Source of the DNA: Williamsia phyllosphaerae
GTDB taxonomy: Bacteria > Actinomycetota > Actinomycetes > Mycobacteriales > Mycobacteriaceae
Assembly: GCF_014635305.1 (NCBI RefSeq)
Contig: NZ_BMCS01000001.1
Coordinates: 2,852,001-2,916,000, forward strand
DNA length: 64,000 bases
Reading direction: 5' to 3'
In this document: positions 63,901-64,000 of the stretch, one piece after another
Numbering within the stretch: position 1 is the stretch's first letter
Layout: each line of letters starts with the position of its first letter
Program-made: the position numbers and the translations under genes
The notes under the pieces: model-generated
Told to the model about the DNA's origin: nothing
What the model saw: only the letters and a program-made list of their open reading frames with translations
Database searches by the model: none

Positions 63901-64000
63901 GCCCGGCGTCGCGCTCATCTCGCCGCCGCCGCACCACGACATCTACTCGATCGAGGACCTCGCCCAGCTCATCCACGACCTCAAGAACGCCAACTCCGAC
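60911..64000 (+). CDS. gltB: Glutamate synthase large subunit (GltB), 5' 1030 codons
   Basis: Makes two glutamates from glutamine and 2-oxoglutarate. The visible 1030 residues include a short propeptide and the class II glutaminase domain whose nucleophile Cys is the one in [11 protein letters not shown] near residue 22, exposed by cleavage. Domain landmarks are [19 protein letters not shown] and [13 protein letters not shown] central domain follows (about 430-790), and the start of the FMN-binding synthase domain appears with [23 protein letters not shown] and [13 protein letters not shown] near the window end. The gene continues past position 64000; the iron-sulfur domain and gltD are outside. 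Confidence 0.96.
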   Translation, partial: MLFSALPDAQGLYDPDAESDSCGVAMVCDIHGRRSHGVVADGLLALENLDHRGAAGAEVTSGDGAGILIQLPDELLRAVTDFDLPEPADDGAHTYAAGICFLPVDETARKAACARIAAIADEEGVTVLGWRVLPVDPDLADVGATARGCMPVIWQLFVTATDTDGRPVSGIGLDRAVYPLRKRAEQLTEEIAGDGSGIYIASLSARTITYKGMLTTSQLPAFYPDLRDGRCQSAIAIVHSRFSTNTFPSWPLAHPFRFIAHNGEINTVRGNRNRMRAREAMLASDLIPGDLRRLFPICTPEASDSASLDEVLELLHLGGRSVPHSVMMMVPEAWENVADMDPDRRAFCQFHGSLMEAWDGPACVTFTDGTVVGAVLDRNGLRPGRWWRTTGGRVILASEAGVLEIPTEQVVSKGRLEPGKMFLVDTAAGRIVGDDEVKADLIGAQPYAEWLHAGLLEIATLPDRPRFVPTHESVVRRQVSFGYTEEDLRILLTPMAAGGTEPLGSMGTDTPVAVLSRRSRLLYDYFVELFAQVTNPPLDAIREEIVTSMARVMGPEHNLLEPGAASCRQIVLPWPVLDNDELAKIVHINDDGNHRGLAAKVLRAHFDVTGGGEALAHALEDLRVRASAAIADGHATLVISDRESDPDHAPIPSLLAVSAVHHHLVRTRQRTQVALVVETGDAREVHHLALLIGFGAAAVNPYLAFESIEDLIREGELTGVPATAAVRNYLQALGKGVLKVMSKMGISTVSSYTGAQCFEAVGLSRSLVDEYFTRTVSRIEGVGLDELAEEVAIRHRRAFPDNPTEQVHRRLEVGGEYQYRREGELHLFTPETVFLLQHATISGKEEVYRRYSDEVNRLSAEGGTLRGLFGFTTGEREPVPLHEVESVESIMTRFNTGAMSYGSISAEAHETIAIAMNSIGGRSNSGEGGEDTDRLYDPRRRSAVKQVASGRFGVTSDYLTNATDIQIKMAQGAKPGEGGQLPAYKVYPWIAKTRHSTPGVALISPPPHHDIYSIEDLAQLIHDLKNANSD

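Noticed and set aside
60920..63976. About 1000-codon open frame on the minus strand opposite gltB
   Set aside because: Composition is a reverse shadow of the gltB codons; the plus strand encodes clear glutamate synthase motifs across the same bases.

Overview
The window is GC-rich, densely packed actinobacterial chromosome. Gene content and order match the Mycobacteriales backbone known from Mycobacterium tuberculosis (lspA, rluA-type synthase, dnaE1, ilvA, treXYZ, acyltransferase, bioAFDB, nadA/nadC, hisDCBH-A-imp-FI, trpE, a Trp-associated membrane protein, trpCBA, lgt). Frequent 4-base ATGA/GTGA overlaps, GTG starts and several apparently leaderless promoters fit this group. The nadA-nadC pair without nadB and the accessory genes suggest Gordonia or a close relative; this is inference, since no rRNA is present.

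Layout. 1-2642: the 5' end of a lipoprotein gene (minus strand), then lspA, a pseudouridine synthase and a membrane-anchored unknown. 2845-6387: dnaE1, convergent with an MHS-type transporter. 8010-14090: an accessory five-gene, end-to-end coupled cluster made of an AfsA-family (gamma-butyrolactone synthase-like) protein, a HAD hydrolase, a drug-type exporter, a cytochrome P450 and an FAD monooxygenase. 14142-17519: small redox and sensor genes and ilvA. 17578-37133 is mostly minus strand: LLM oxidoreductase and treZ, then a polyol uptake and catabolism island (SorC regulator, ABC importer, two polyol dehydrogenases, FGGY kinase), then treY, glgX/treX and an SGNH acyltransferase. The island splits the trehalose genes that are contiguous in M. 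tuberculosis.

37363-42677: biotin biosynthesis (bioA, bioF, bioD, bioB and the biotin synthase auxiliary protein BsaP) with a DUF2567 membrane protein. 42633-45540: an NrtR-type Nudix regulator divergent from nadA-nadC, with a 23-bp palindrome at the nadA promoter and a small inverted-repeat array between. 45678-46730: a zinc alcohol dehydrogenase ending in a strong terminator. 46924-53794: the his operon, with an extra small membrane protein and an inositol-phosphatase-family gene. 53805-59513: tautomerase and trp genes; trpD and trpF are absent here, consistent with HisA acting as the bifunctional isomerase PriA. 59510-60739: lgt. 60911 onward: gltB, cut by the window end.

The most novel-looking element is the AfsA-P450-FMO-exporter cluster, which looks like a self-contained pathway for a small diffusible lactone-type molecule. 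Secondary points are the palindromic operator candidates (polyol island, nadA, the Ddn-like gene) and the short intergenic repeat arrays in the bio and nad regions. No tRNA, rRNA, CRISPR array, transposase or integrase was seen.
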